This document shows positions 39,993 through 47,316 of a stretch of 47,316 bases of DNA, piece after piece. Position 1 is the first letter of the stretch; each line of letters opens with the position of its first letter. Source of the DNA: Lachnospiraceae bacterium UBA1729 (GTDB taxonomy: Bacteria; Bacillota; Clostridia; Lachnospirales; Lachnospiraceae); the NCBI GenBank assembly GCA_002315945.1, contig DCIJ01000107.1, positions 1 to 47,316 of the forward strand. Reading direction: 5' to 3'. The position numbers were made by a program, and so were the translations under genes. The notes under the pieces are model-generated. The model saw only the letters and a list, made by a program, of their open reading frames with translations, was not told where the DNA came from and made no database searches.

Positions 39993-40009
39993 TATGATAT
40001 TTTTGGTAG

Positions 40010-40053
40010 GTAACCTGCGTGACTTGGGGGAGTACTTTAAGGCACAGGTTTAC
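40010..40053 (+). promoter_or_regulatory. Structured leader before the cysteine-rich protein gene
   Basis: GTAACCTG (40010-40017) pairs with CAGGTT-T-AC (40045-40053), and inside it GTGACTT (40019-40025, last T at 40025) pairs with AAGGCAC (40039-40045). The loop is G-rich. No T tract follows, so it is not a terminator. It ends just before the AGGA ribosome site. It matches no riboswitch I know. Confidence 0.35.
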
Positions 40054-40068
40054 AATAGGAAAAAGAAA

Positions 40069-40320
40069 ATGACTGACTATAACTTTGACTATTCATATTT
40101 TGAAAACAGGAACTGCAAATACTATCCCTGTCATAAGGGGGAAGAACATATTAACTGTATGTTCTGTTACTGCCCTATGTACAGACTTGATAACTGTCCT
40201 GGCAGCCCAATATATAAGGAAAAGGACGGCAGGGTGATCAAAGTATGTACAGAATGTACTTTTCCACATAATAAGGAAAATTATCACATCATAATGGAGA
40301 GACTTAGGAAAGAGATATAG
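40069..40320 (+). CDS. Cysteine-rich small domain protein
   Basis: Protein of 83 residues with about nine cysteines: NCKYYPCHKGEEHINCMFCYCPMY, LDNCPG and VCTECTFPHNK. This is the cysteine-rich small domain family (metal- or cluster-binding by its cysteine pattern), often encoded beside cobalamin genes in Clostridia, as here with cobD two bases downstream. The frame is open further left, but ATG 40069 has AGGA nine bases before it and starts at the domain. Possible role in cobalt or corrinoid handling is inferred from context only. Confidence 0.85.
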   Translation: MTDYNFDYSYFENRNCKYYPCHKGEEHINCMFCYCPMYRLDNCPGSPIYKEKDGRVIKVCTECTFPHNKENYHIIMERLRKEI

Positions 40321-40322
40321 CT

Positions 40323-41369
40323 ATGCACGGTGGTGATTATTATTTAAGTGAATTATATCGAAATAATAAATTTCAAAGTAATAAGGGCCTGGACTTCTCT
40401 GTTAATTTAAATCCACTGGGGCCTGACAGTCTGCTTAGGGAGACATATCTGGAAAGCGTAAAATATATTGACTGCTATCCTGATATTAACTGCACTGCCC
40501 TTAAGGAAAAGCTGGCTGATAAATGGAGAATCCCCAAGGAGTGGATTTATATTACTTCCGGGGCATCAGAAGGCTTTATGGCCATTGCAAATGGAAGATG
40601 CTATAAGGAGGCTTTTCTTATTGCACCCTCTTTTGTGGGGTACAGATATGCACTGGATTCATCCAATTCTATGGTTACTTATTCTTCCTATAATAATATT
40701 ATTAATAATCTGGCATCATCTTCTATGGAGAAATCTCCACAATCCTTGTGGATAGCAAACCCCAATAATCCTGACGGCAAAATCCTGGAAACAGAATATA
40801 CTGAAAGTATCTATCGGTTAGCAAAAGAAAAGAAGATGGATGTAATAGTAGATGAGTGTTTTTTGACCCTGGCAGGACGAAATGACCTCTCGGTCATTAA
40901 CCTGATGAGGGAAAAGCCCTCAGAGTATTCTCATTTAATATGTGTAAGAAGCTTTACAAAGACCTATGCAATGGCAAACTTAAGGGTTGGATATTTTGTC
41001 TGTACGGACAAAAAGCTGGGAGAATGTATCGCAAAAAAGCTTCCTGAGTGGAATGTGTCCGGGGTGTCATTGAACTGTGCCGAAAAAATGTTAGACAAAG
41101 ATGAATACCTGACCAAAGCAAGGCAGCTTATTGACAGTGAAAGAGAAAGGATTTCTGACGCTCTTAAAAAAAAGGGATTTGAAGTATTCCCATCCAGTGC
41201 AAATTTTATTATGTTCAGAGGAAATACCGGACTTAAGGAAAAGCTTTTGGAGCGTGGAATTATGATTAGAGACTGTAGTGATTTTGAGGGACTGGGGACC
41301 GGATATTACCGGATAGCAGTTAGAAATTCCGGGGAGAATGATTTCCTTATAAAGGCCCTTGATGGCTAA
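40323..41369 (+). CDS. cobD: L-threonine-O-3-phosphate decarboxylase (CobD) or close aminotransferase
   Basis: PLP enzyme of the aspartate aminotransferase fold that makes the aminopropanol arm of cobalamin. 348 residues. MHGGDYYLSELY and DFSVNLNPLGP at the N terminus are CobD hallmarks, and they distinguish it from HisC, its close relative. Other landmarks: YPDINCTALKEKL, NPNNPDG, the cofactor-binding VDECF, and the PLP lysine K213 in RSFTKTYAMANLRVGY. It starts two bases after the cysteine-rich gene, so the two form an operon. A frame shared with HisC function is possible but less likely. Confidence 0.85.
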   Translation: MHGGDYYLSELYRNNKFQSNKGLDFSVNLNPLGPDSLLRETYLESVKYIDCYPDINCTALKEKLADKWRIPKEWIYITSGASEGFMAIANGRCYKEAFLIAPSFVGYRYALDSSNSMVTYSSYNNIINNLASSSMEKSPQSLWIANPNNPDGKILETEYTESIYRLAKEKKMDVIVDECFLTLAGRNDLSVINLMREKPSEYSHLICVRSFTKTYAMANLRVGYFVCTDKKLGECIAKKLPEWNVSGVSLNCAEKMLDKDEYLTKARQLIDSERERISDALKKKGFEVFPSSANFIMFRGNTGLKEKLLERGIMIRDCSDFEGLGTGYYRIAVRNSGENDFLIKALDG

Positions 41370-41387
41370 AGCGAAAAGTAATCATTG

Positions 41388-41460
41388 GTGCGCAAAACAG
41401 TGTGCAAAATGCACAAAAAATTAGAAAAAACATAGAAAAATATATACCATGTGCTATAAT
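41388..41460 (+). promoter_or_regulatory. Repeats and extended -10 promoter of the second chemoreceptor gene
   Basis: GTGCGCAAAA (41388-41397) and GTGTGCAAAA (41400-41409) are direct repeats 12 bp apart; the second is half of the inverted repeat TGTGCAAAATGCACA (41401-41415). An extended -10, TGCTATAAT (41452-41460), follows. The word TGTGCAAAA also occurs before the first chemoreceptor. Confidence 0.5.
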
Positions 41461-41537
41461 GGTTGAGATGTATTTTAACTTATTTTACATTTTTACAAAA
41501 TACTATAATTTTTTGTTTTTTTATGAGGAAAAGAGTT

Positions 41538-43595
41538 ATGGGAGAAAAGAAAATTAAATCAAAACAGAAATCAGGAAGGGGCATAAGTGTCTCAGTCAAG
41601 ATTATAGTGGCAACAAGTCTATGTCTGGTGGCTGCTATCCTGGTATCTACCCTTGTATCAACAAGAATTGCATCCAGAGAACTGGTGGAGAATGCTAAGG
41701 ATAATCTTACCAGTCTGTCAGTATCCAAGGGAAAATCCCTGGAGGATTTTGTTACTGCTCAGAAAGCACTTACCAACAGCATTGCAAATAATGGTACTGT
41801 TATCGATGCCTGTAACGAGTATAAAGCTTCAGGAACAATGAATGAGAATATTCAGGCTCAGCTGGCAGAATATCTGGGAGCCATTGAAGCTGACTCGGGA
41901 AATCTGTATGAGAACCTGTTTGTTACTGCCGGTTCTGCAGGGTTTGCAGACTGTCTTGGAAATGCGACTCTTCATGATGTTGGGGAAGAACCCTTTTATC
42001 AGGCATGTGTTAAGGATGGATATTTCTTTGGTAATAATATCTCACCCGTTACAGGAAATCCCGTATATGTAATAGCATATGCAATTAAGGATCCGAACTC
42101 TGGGGAGGTTATTGGTTCTGTTAATAATTCTATTGATATGGCTACCATGTCAAAAACTCTTATTTCCGATGATCAGTATGCTATAAAGCTCTTTGACCTG
42201 GAGGGAACTGTTATTGCATCCCCTGATGTGGAGTCTATATTGAAAATCCATATGATGGAGCTGGATCCAGATTCCTGGAACTACACCATGAATACAGGAA
42301 CCGGTGTTGTAGAATTCATTGATCCCTTTACAAATGAACTGGGTTATACCGGCTTTTATCGTAGTAATAACTTTGTGACAGAAGTATCTGTAATGGACAA
42401 CACCTTTGATGGAATGCGCAAATCGCTGATTGGTGCAGCTATACTGGTGGTTATTGGTGCACTGGTGGTTGCCATCGGAGTAATGGTAATTATTGTCTTA
42501 AGAATTGTAAAACCTCTTAGACGTGCAAATGCTGTATTGACAAAGCTGATTGATGATATTGATGCAGGAAGAGGAGACCTGACTACCAGAGTTGAAGTGA
42601 GAGGAAGAGATGAGGTTGGTCAGATTAGTGAAAGTGTAAATAAATTTATTGCTACCCTTCAGAAGCTTATGCAGATGATGGGAATGAATTCTGAAAAGCT
42701 TAGCGTGGTTTCATCCACTGTAAAGAGCAGTATTATAAGTACAGAGGAAGAAATTACAAGTGTTTCTGCCACTATGGAGCAGATGTCTGCTGCAAGTGAA
42801 GAAACCAGTGCAACCATATCCCGAGTAACCGAAGAGGTGGATACAATAAGTGGTCTGGTTGAAGATGTATATTCTCAGGCCAGAGCAAAATCTCAGGAAA
42901 CAGGCCAAATAGTGTCTAGAGTTGAGAAACTCAGGGATGAACTGCTGAAGGAAAGAGAGCAGAGTGATTTGGCGGCTAAACAGTATATTGAAGAGCTGGA
43001 AGTTAGTATGGAAGCAGCCAAGGAGGTTGACAAGATTACAGGCCTGACAGCAGAAATCCTCAATATTGCATCTCAGACCAATCTGCTGGCACTTAATGCA
43101 AGCATCGAGGCAGCCAGAGCTGGAGAAGCCGGAAAAGGCTTTGCTGTTGTGGCAGATGAAATTAGAAAGCTGGCGGATGATTCCAGAGAGACCGCTAATA
43201 ATATTCAGACCATTTCAAATGGTGTAATAGCCAGTGTTGAGGATCTTTCAAGCAAAGCCAGCATGATAGCCCAGGCTCTTAATCAGGCTAATGAAGAGGG
43301 CAAGGCAGGACTTGAGAACATATCCGGTTCATATCAGAATGATATTAATGGAATGGCAGTTTCCATGGATGATTTTGCAGCTCAAAGCTCAAGAGTCCAG
43401 GAGGCCATGGAGAACATTAAGGAAGCGATTGATTCCATCAATATTGCCATGGAAGAGACCGCCAGCGGTATTACCAATGTTTCATCCTCCACTGTTGACA
43501 TTGTAAATAGTATTTCAAGCATCACATCGGAAGCTCAGGACAATATGGATGTCTCCAACGAACTTAAATGCGAGGTTGAAAAATTCATATATTAG
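41538..43595 (+). CDS. Methyl-accepting chemotaxis protein (Cache sensor)
   Basis: Transmembrane chemoreceptor of 685 residues. Short basic N terminus, TM1 at about 20-42, outer Cache-type ligand domain about 45-298 (GEEPFYQACVKDGYFFG, PVYVIAYAIKDPNSGEVIGSVNNS), TM2 about 303-332, HAMP (KPLRRANAVLTKLIDDIDAG onward), then the signalling coiled coil. The tip reads IASQTNLLALNASIEAARAG followed by EAGKGFAVVADEIRKLADDS. It should signal through CheW/CheA to the flagella. ATG 41538 has AGGAAAAG before it; earlier in-frame starts lack a ribosome site and would disturb the N terminus. A terminator follows. Confidence 0.95.
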   Translation: MGEKKIKSKQKSGRGISVSVKIIVATSLCLVAAILVSTLVSTRIASRELVENAKDNLTSLSVSKGKSLEDFVTAQKALTNSIANNGTVIDACNEYKASGTMNENIQAQLAEYLGAIEADSGNLYENLFVTAGSAGFADCLGNATLHDVGEEPFYQACVKDGYFFGNNISPVTGNPVYVIAYAIKDPNSGEVIGSVNNSIDMATMSKTLISDDQYAIKLFDLEGTVIASPDVESILKIHMMELDPDSWNYTMNTGTGVVEFIDPFTNELGYTGFYRSNNFVTEVSVMDNTFDGMRKSLIGAAILVVIGALVVAIGVMVIIVLRIVKPLRRANAVLTKLIDDIDAGRGDLTTRVEVRGRDEVGQISESVNKFIATLQKLMQMMGMNSEKLSVVSSTVKSSIISTEEEITSVSATMEQMSAASEETSATISRVTEEVDTISGLVEDVYSQARAKSQETGQIVSRVEKLRDELLKEREQSDLAAKQYIEELEVSMEAAKEVDKITGLTAEILNIASQTNLLALNASIEAARAGEAGKGFAVVADEIRKLADDSRETANNIQTISNGVIASVEDLSSKASMIAQALNQANEEGKAGLENISGSYQNDINGMAVSMDDFAAQSSRVQEAMENIKEAIDSINIAMEETASGITNVSSSTVDIVNSISSITSEAQDNMDVSNELKCEVEKFIY

Positions 43596-43651
43596 TGGCA
43601 TATTGATAATACCCTTTGGGGATTATCTGTTTACTGATAAAACGATTTGAA

Positions 43652-43666
43652 TTTTGATTATCAAAA
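43652..43666 (+). promoter_or_regulatory. Second FabT-type palindrome
   Basis: TTTTGATTATCAAAA is a perfect 6-3-6 palindrome containing TTTGATTATCAAA, the FabT box pattern. It overlaps the left arm of the terminator below. A weak promoter, TTTACT, 17 bp, TTTGAT, could place it on a -10, but that is speculative. Confidence 0.45.
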
Positions 43667-43690
43667 CGGCTCCATTTTTGGGGCCGTTTT
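43663..43690 (+). terminator. Terminator of the second chemoreceptor gene
   Basis: AAAACGGCTCC (43663-43673) pairs with GGGGCCGTTTT (43680-43690), 11 bp with one G-U and a 6-nt ATTTTT loop. The T's are at the end of the right arm, and the A's on the left allow activity on both strands. Confidence 0.85.
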
Positions 43691-43740
43691 ATGTTGCACA
43701 AGCCTGCCATGGGAGCATGGAATGATATTTGGAGGTAGAA

Positions 43741-44622
43741 ATGAAAAGAGTAAAAATATCTGATAATCTGACATTTTCAGGAGTAGCTCAGGGATTTTGG
43801 AGAACCACCAAGACCTGGGATACGGGAACCGATGAGATACTTAAGGTTATGAAAAACTGTTTGGATTTAGGTGTTACAACCTTTGATACTGCAGAAGTGT
43901 ATGGCAATACAGAGTGTGAAAAAATAATGGGAGCTGCCTTTAAAAAGGATCCTTCCATCAGAAAAAAAGCAGAAGTGGTCAGCAAGACGGGCATTACTCT
44001 GGATAATGGGTTTGGTTACTATGATACAACCTATGACAGAATAATAAACTCCTGTAAGGCTAGTCTGAAAAGACTTGAAACAGATTATCTGGACCTATAT
44101 CTGATTCACAGACCGGATCCTTTGGCCGATTATGAGGAAATCGGAAGGGCCCTTATGGAACTTAAGCGGGATGGATTAGTAAGAGAAATTGGAGTATCTA
44201 ATTTTAATCCTATACAGATGCAGACCCTTATGAAATATACTAACAATGAGCTGGTAACTAATCAGATTGAATGGAGTCCACTATGCTTTGAACATTTTGA
44301 TTCAGGCATGACAGACTATCTGACTGGAGAAAAAATCAGACCCATGATCTGGTCTCCTCTGGCAGGTGGAAGAATTTTTACAGGTGAGGATGAAATCTGT
44401 AAAAAGGCCTATGCAAAAATCAGTGAAATTGCAGAAAAACACGACACAATACCGGATACCATTGTATATGCGTGGATCATGTATCACCCCATGAGGGCAG
44501 TGCCAATATGTGGAAGCAATAAAGCAGACAGACTCAAGGCAGCAGTTGATGCCTGTAACATTATGTTAACCAGAAGAGAGTGGTTTGAGATATATGCGGC
44601 CTGTGGACAGAAGATAAAATAA
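43741..44622 (+). CDS. Aldo/keto reductase
   Basis: NAD(P)H-dependent oxidoreductase of 293 residues with the (beta/alpha)8 fold. The catalytic tetrad is visible: D and Y in TFDTAEVYGNTECE, K in VVSKTGI, H in YLIHRPDP. GVSNFNPIQMQ and the phosphate-binding CGSNKADRLKAA confirm the family; it resembles the YdhF/YcsN-type group. GGAGG lies six bases before the ATG. The MATE gene follows after 19 bp, so the two are probably cotranscribed. Substrate unknown. Confidence 0.92.
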   Translation: MKRVKISDNLTFSGVAQGFWRTTKTWDTGTDEILKVMKNCLDLGVTTFDTAEVYGNTECEKIMGAAFKKDPSIRKKAEVVSKTGITLDNGFGYYDTTYDRIINSCKASLKRLETDYLDLYLIHRPDPLADYEEIGRALMELKRDGLVREIGVSNFNPIQMQTLMKYTNNELVTNQIEWSPLCFEHFDSGMTDYLTGEKIRPMIWSPLAGGRIFTGEDEICKKAYAKISEIAEKHDTIPDTIVYAWIMYHPMRAVPICGSNKADRLKAAVDACNIMLTRREWFEIYAACGQKIK

Positions 44623-44641
44623 GAATCCGAAAGAGAAGAGG

Positions 44642-46030
44642 ATGAGTGTTTCAAAAAGTGATTCGCTGGAAAAATTGAATACTGGAGAAAATAAGCTGGC
44701 CACACGACCTCTTGGAAGACTCATGTTTGAAATGGCTGTACCTGGAATATTTGCCCAGGTAATTAATATCTTGTACAGCCTGATAGACAGGATATATATA
44801 GGTCACATTGATGGGGTTGGAAGCGATGCACTTACAGGTGTGGGACTGACATTCCCAATAATTACACTGATTTCTGCCTTTGCCATGATAGTTGGCTCTG
44901 GTGGAGCACCCCTAGCCAGCATTGAGCTGGGAAAAGGCAACAGAGATAAAGCTGAAAAGTATATGGGCACAGGCGTATTTTTGCTGTTGTGCTTTGGGGT
45001 TGTTCTGATGGCAGTGTTTGGTCTGTTTAGGATTCCGCTGCTCAGGTCATTTGGTGCCAGTGATAATACAATAAATTACGCGGCAGACTATTTAGGAATT
45101 TACCTGTTTGGCACACTGTCTGTACTATTATATCTGGGGCTGAATCCCTTTATTATAGCCCAGGGAAACCCCATTTTTGCCATGGCATCTGTAGGAATCG
45201 GAGCCGTACTGAATCTTATTCTGGATCCGGTGTTTATATTTGGTCTGTCTCTTGGAGTAAGGGGTGCAGCGATTGCAACAGTGATTTCCCAAAGTGCCAG
45301 TGCCATATGGGTTATTAATATTGTTAGAAAAAAGGAAGCAACTTTTTCCCTGAAGCTATCCGATGTGCGTTTTGATAACAGGATTGCTCACAATATAGTG
45401 GCTTTGGGAATTTCGCCCTTTATTATGTGCTCTACAGAAAGTCTGATAAGCATTGTAATAAACAGGGGTCTGGCAACCTATGGTGGAGACGTATATATCG
45501 GATGCTTTACCATTATGCAGTCAGTGCTGCAGGTCATTGCTGCACCTGTTAGTGGACTGACCCAGGGAGTTCAGCCGATTATCAGCTTTAATTATGGGGC
45601 TCGAAACTTTGAAAGAGTAAGGAAAACTTATATCAGACTGATTCTGTGCACCTTTTCATTTGTGCATCTGTGTACCTGGGGAACTATTCTCTTTGCAAGG
45701 CAGCTAGCCATGGTATTTACCAAGGAAGCTCCACTGATCCAGGTGGTTGGACAGGTTATGCCGATTTTTATGATAGGAATGCTGCTTTTCGGACTCCAGA
45801 ACGGTATACAGCCAACCTTTGTAGCATTGGGACAGGCTAAGGTTTCCCTGTTTATCGCTGTGTTTAGAAAGATAATACTTCTAATCCCACTGGCAATAAT
45901 ACTCCCATACAGATTCGGTGTAATGGGAGTATTCTATGCAGAGCCAGTATCAGACCTGCTGTCAGTTTCAGCGGCCTGCACATTGTTCTATCTTAAAATG
46001 AAAAAAATTATTCCCAGGAAGGATACTTGA
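44642..46030 (+). CDS. MATE-family multidrug/metabolite efflux protein
   Basis: Twelve-helix antiporter of 462 residues of the MATE/MOP family, expelling drugs or metabolites against sodium or protons. Typical features are RPLGRLMFEMAVPGIFAQVI at the start, YSLIDRIYIGHIDGVGSDALTGVGLTFPI, and the repeat in the second half (PVSGLTQGVQPIISFNYGA). RAAT-like internal duplication is as expected. GAAGAGG precedes the ATG. Its last 23 bases overlap the end of the convergent - strand gene. Confidence 0.93.
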   Translation: MSVSKSDSLEKLNTGENKLATRPLGRLMFEMAVPGIFAQVINILYSLIDRIYIGHIDGVGSDALTGVGLTFPIITLISAFAMIVGSGGAPLASIELGKGNRDKAEKYMGTGVFLLLCFGVVLMAVFGLFRIPLLRSFGASDNTINYAADYLGIYLFGTLSVLLYLGLNPFIIAQGNPIFAMASVGIGAVLNLILDPVFIFGLSLGVRGAAIATVISQSASAIWVINIVRKKEATFSLKLSDVRFDNRIAHNIVALGISPFIMCSTESLISIVINRGLATYGGDVYIGCFTIMQSVLQVIAAPVSGLTQGVQPIISFNYGARNFERVRKTYIRLILCTFSFVHLCTWGTILFARQLAMVFTKEAPLIQVVGQVMPIFMIGMLLFGLQNGIQPTFVALGQAKVSLFIAVFRKIILLIPLAIILPYRFGVMGVFYAEPVSDLLSVSAACTLFYLKMKKIIPRKDT

Positions 46031-47021
46031 GTCCCCACTGTCTGCGAAGCTCATCGCAGGCAGCGAGGATTTTTTTTGTCTCAATATGAGGCATGACAGG
46101 TGATTCCTTCAGATTGTTTCTAAGGCAGTCATTTACATGGGCGATTTCATACTGGTAACCTTCGTCCTCAATTCCATCAACCCTCTGAGCAACAGGAAAT
46201 GGATAGGTAGTACTCGTATCACCTGTTACCAGAGTATATTCGGAAGGCTTCCAGAAGTGGGGGATAACAATATATCCTGTTGTGCCATATATATAGGCTG
46301 TATCTATCATAGTTGTTCTGACAGCAGAAGCCATGAGACCCAGGGCCCCATTGTCATACTGCATTATATAGGCTGCCTGCTCATCTATATTCAACTTCAG
46401 TTCATCTGTGGCAATGGATGCCACACCGGTAATAAGCAGGGGATCCTTCTCAAAAATCATTCGCTGGAAATTAATATTATATACGCCTACATCCAGCAGA
46501 CCTCCTCCCGCCCGTTCGGGATCCAGAAGTCTGGAAGAGGAATCTTCATTTCTAAAGGAAAAATTGCTTGATACAACCCTGACATCGCCGATTTCACCCT
46601 TAGCAATGGCTGCTTTGATTGCAGCTATGCAGGGGAAAAATCTGGTCCAGGAGGCTTCCATCAGGAAGACATCATTCTTTTTTGCACATTCAACCATTGT
46701 ATCCCACTGTTTTTCATTAATTCCGGCAGGCTTTTCTACCAGAACATTTTTTTTGGAATTCATGGCTTTGACAGCCAGCTCCAGGTGATAAGTGTGAGGC
46801 ACCGGGATGTACACAATATCAATATCCTGCCTTGCCAGCAGCTCTTCGTAGGTACAAACCTGTGGGATGTTGTATTTTTGAGCCTGCTTTTTGGCTGTGG
46901 CCTCAGTTCGGCTTGCAACTGCCACTATTTCTATGTCATCAAACTGCATGGCACCCAGCAGGAAACGATCAAGAATCGCTCCGGCCCCCAATAATCCCCA
47001 TCTGATTTTTTTGTCTTTCAT
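46008..47021 (-). CDS. Gfo/Idh/MocA-family oxidoreductase
   Basis: NAD(P)-dependent dehydrogenase of 337 residues, normal for the family. The Rossmann start is WGLLGAGAILDRFL, followed by VAVASRTEATA, the family block VEKPAG with its catalytic-type lysine, and the C-terminal substrate domain with GGGLLDVGVYNI. Members act on sugars, inositols or dihydrodiols; the substrate here cannot be named. It is the only - strand gene in the window. GGAGAGGG lies before its ATG (47021-47019). Its 3' end overlaps the convergent MATE gene by 23 bp. Confidence 0.93.
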   Translation of the reverse strand: MKDKKIRWGLLGAGAILDRFLLGAMQFDDIEIVAVASRTEATAKKQAQKYNIPQVCTYEELLARQDIDIVYIPVPHTYHLELAVKAMNSKKNVLVEKPAGINEKQWDTMVECAKKNDVFLMEASWTRFFPCIAAIKAAIAKGEIGDVRVVSSNFSFRNEDSSSRLLDPERAGGGLLDVGVYNINFQRMIFEKDPLLITGVASIATDELKLNIDEQAAYIMQYDNGALGLMASAVRTTMIDTAYIYGTTGYIVIPHFWKPSEYTLVTGDTSTTYPFPVAQRVDGIEDEGYQYEIAHVNDCLRNNLKESPVMPHIETKKILAACDELRRQWGLKYPSWE

Positions 47022-47255
47022 TATTGCCCTCTCCTTTATCTGGTTTATAGTTGTAATAGCTCTAAATCCGCATCAGCTCAGAATCTGCTCATGGGTTTAC
47101 ATAAGTCTAAAATGGCATTGCGCATAATTAAATTATAATCAAAAAATAACAAAATGACAGACGGTATGAGTAAAAAATATTCACCTATATTACATATTAA
47201 ACCTGAATTATATGTGTTAAAATACGTTGGTATAAAAATGTTTAGACAGGAGAGA

Positions 47256-47316
47256 ATGGATAATAAAGGAATGAATAAATTTTTATCAGTTATAAGGAAC
47301 GGCCTGGTATTATCAC
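47256..47316 (+). CDS. N-terminal fragment of a gene cut by the window end
   Basis: Twenty codons, MDNKGMNKFLSVIRNGLVLS, preceded by ACAGGAGAG at good spacing; an in-frame ATG at 47238 is less likely. The amphipathic-then-hydrophobic start would suit a membrane protein such as a PTS EIIC, but that is a guess. The 234-bp gap before it is very AT-rich and should hold divergent promoters for this gene and the oxidoreductase; I can name no clear element. Confidence 0.5.
   Translation, partial: MDNKGMNKFLSVIRNGLVLS

Noticed and set aside
41401..41421. TGTGCAAAATGCACA followed by A's as a terminator of cobD
   Set aside because: On the + strand the hairpin is followed by A's, not T's; on the - strand the T's precede it. 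It fits an operator better.

Overview
The window looks like a chromosomal stretch of a motile, anaerobic, low-GC Gram-positive of the class Clostridia, most likely family Lachnospiraceae; I cannot fix the genus. The evidence is the gene content: a class III (oxygen-sensitive) ribonucleotide reductase, a Firmicutes-type class 3 fructose-1,6-bisphosphatase, FabK instead of FabI, a FabT-like regulator, a DUF1385-PrmC fusion, a eukaryotic-type HisA, two large chemoreceptors, strong AGGAGG ribosome sites and TTGACA/TATAAT promoters. Almost everything is on the + strand; only the Gfo/Idh/MocA oxidoreductase near the right end is on the - strand.

Layout. 1-5.9 kb: a zinc-ribbon membrane protein, a Dabb-domain protein, a LytTR regulator paired with a LiaF-like membrane protein, an isolated cobI, and a chemoreceptor. 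5.9-13.2 kb: a DUF2207 membrane protein, a sodium:solute symporter, a TPR lipoprotein and nrdD, which carries a good NrdR box and a structured leader. 13.3-19.9 kb: a secreted protein, then pyrF and the tight run folA-fbp-queH-thyA-hisA. NrdD, PyrF, FolA and ThyA all serve nucleotide and thymidylate supply. 20-27.9 kb: a cold-shock protein, a glutamate-rich lipoprotein, rpmE, the DUF1385-PrmC fusion, prfA (the substrate of PrmC), an OpgB-like phosphoglycerol transferase and an orphan LacI-type sensor protein.

28.0-36.6 kb is the most coherent region. fabH-fabK-fabD-fabG-fabF-fabZ is preceded by a near-consensus promoter whose start point is covered by a FabT-like palindrome, and is followed by a fabT-like MarR gene. 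No acpP or acc genes are present. Next come ylxM-ffh (signal recognition particle) and rpsP-khpA (ribosome and RNA binding). The ylxM promoter is built into the preceding terminator hairpin, and the transcript should be almost leaderless.

36.6-47.3 kb: a DUF3298-like lipoprotein, a STAS antagonist protein, a small foreign-looking insert carrying an ORF6N gene, a cysteine-rich small-domain protein with cobD, a second chemoreceptor, an aldo/keto reductase with a MATE exporter, the - strand oxidoreductase, and the first 20 codons of a gene cut off by the window end. I see no tRNA, rRNA, CRISPR array or insertion sequence. I found no obvious wholly new multi-gene system. The best leads are regulatory: promoters folded into terminators, the FabT and NrdR sites, and structured leaders. 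Further leads are the domain fusions, the output-less sensor and the ORF6N insert.
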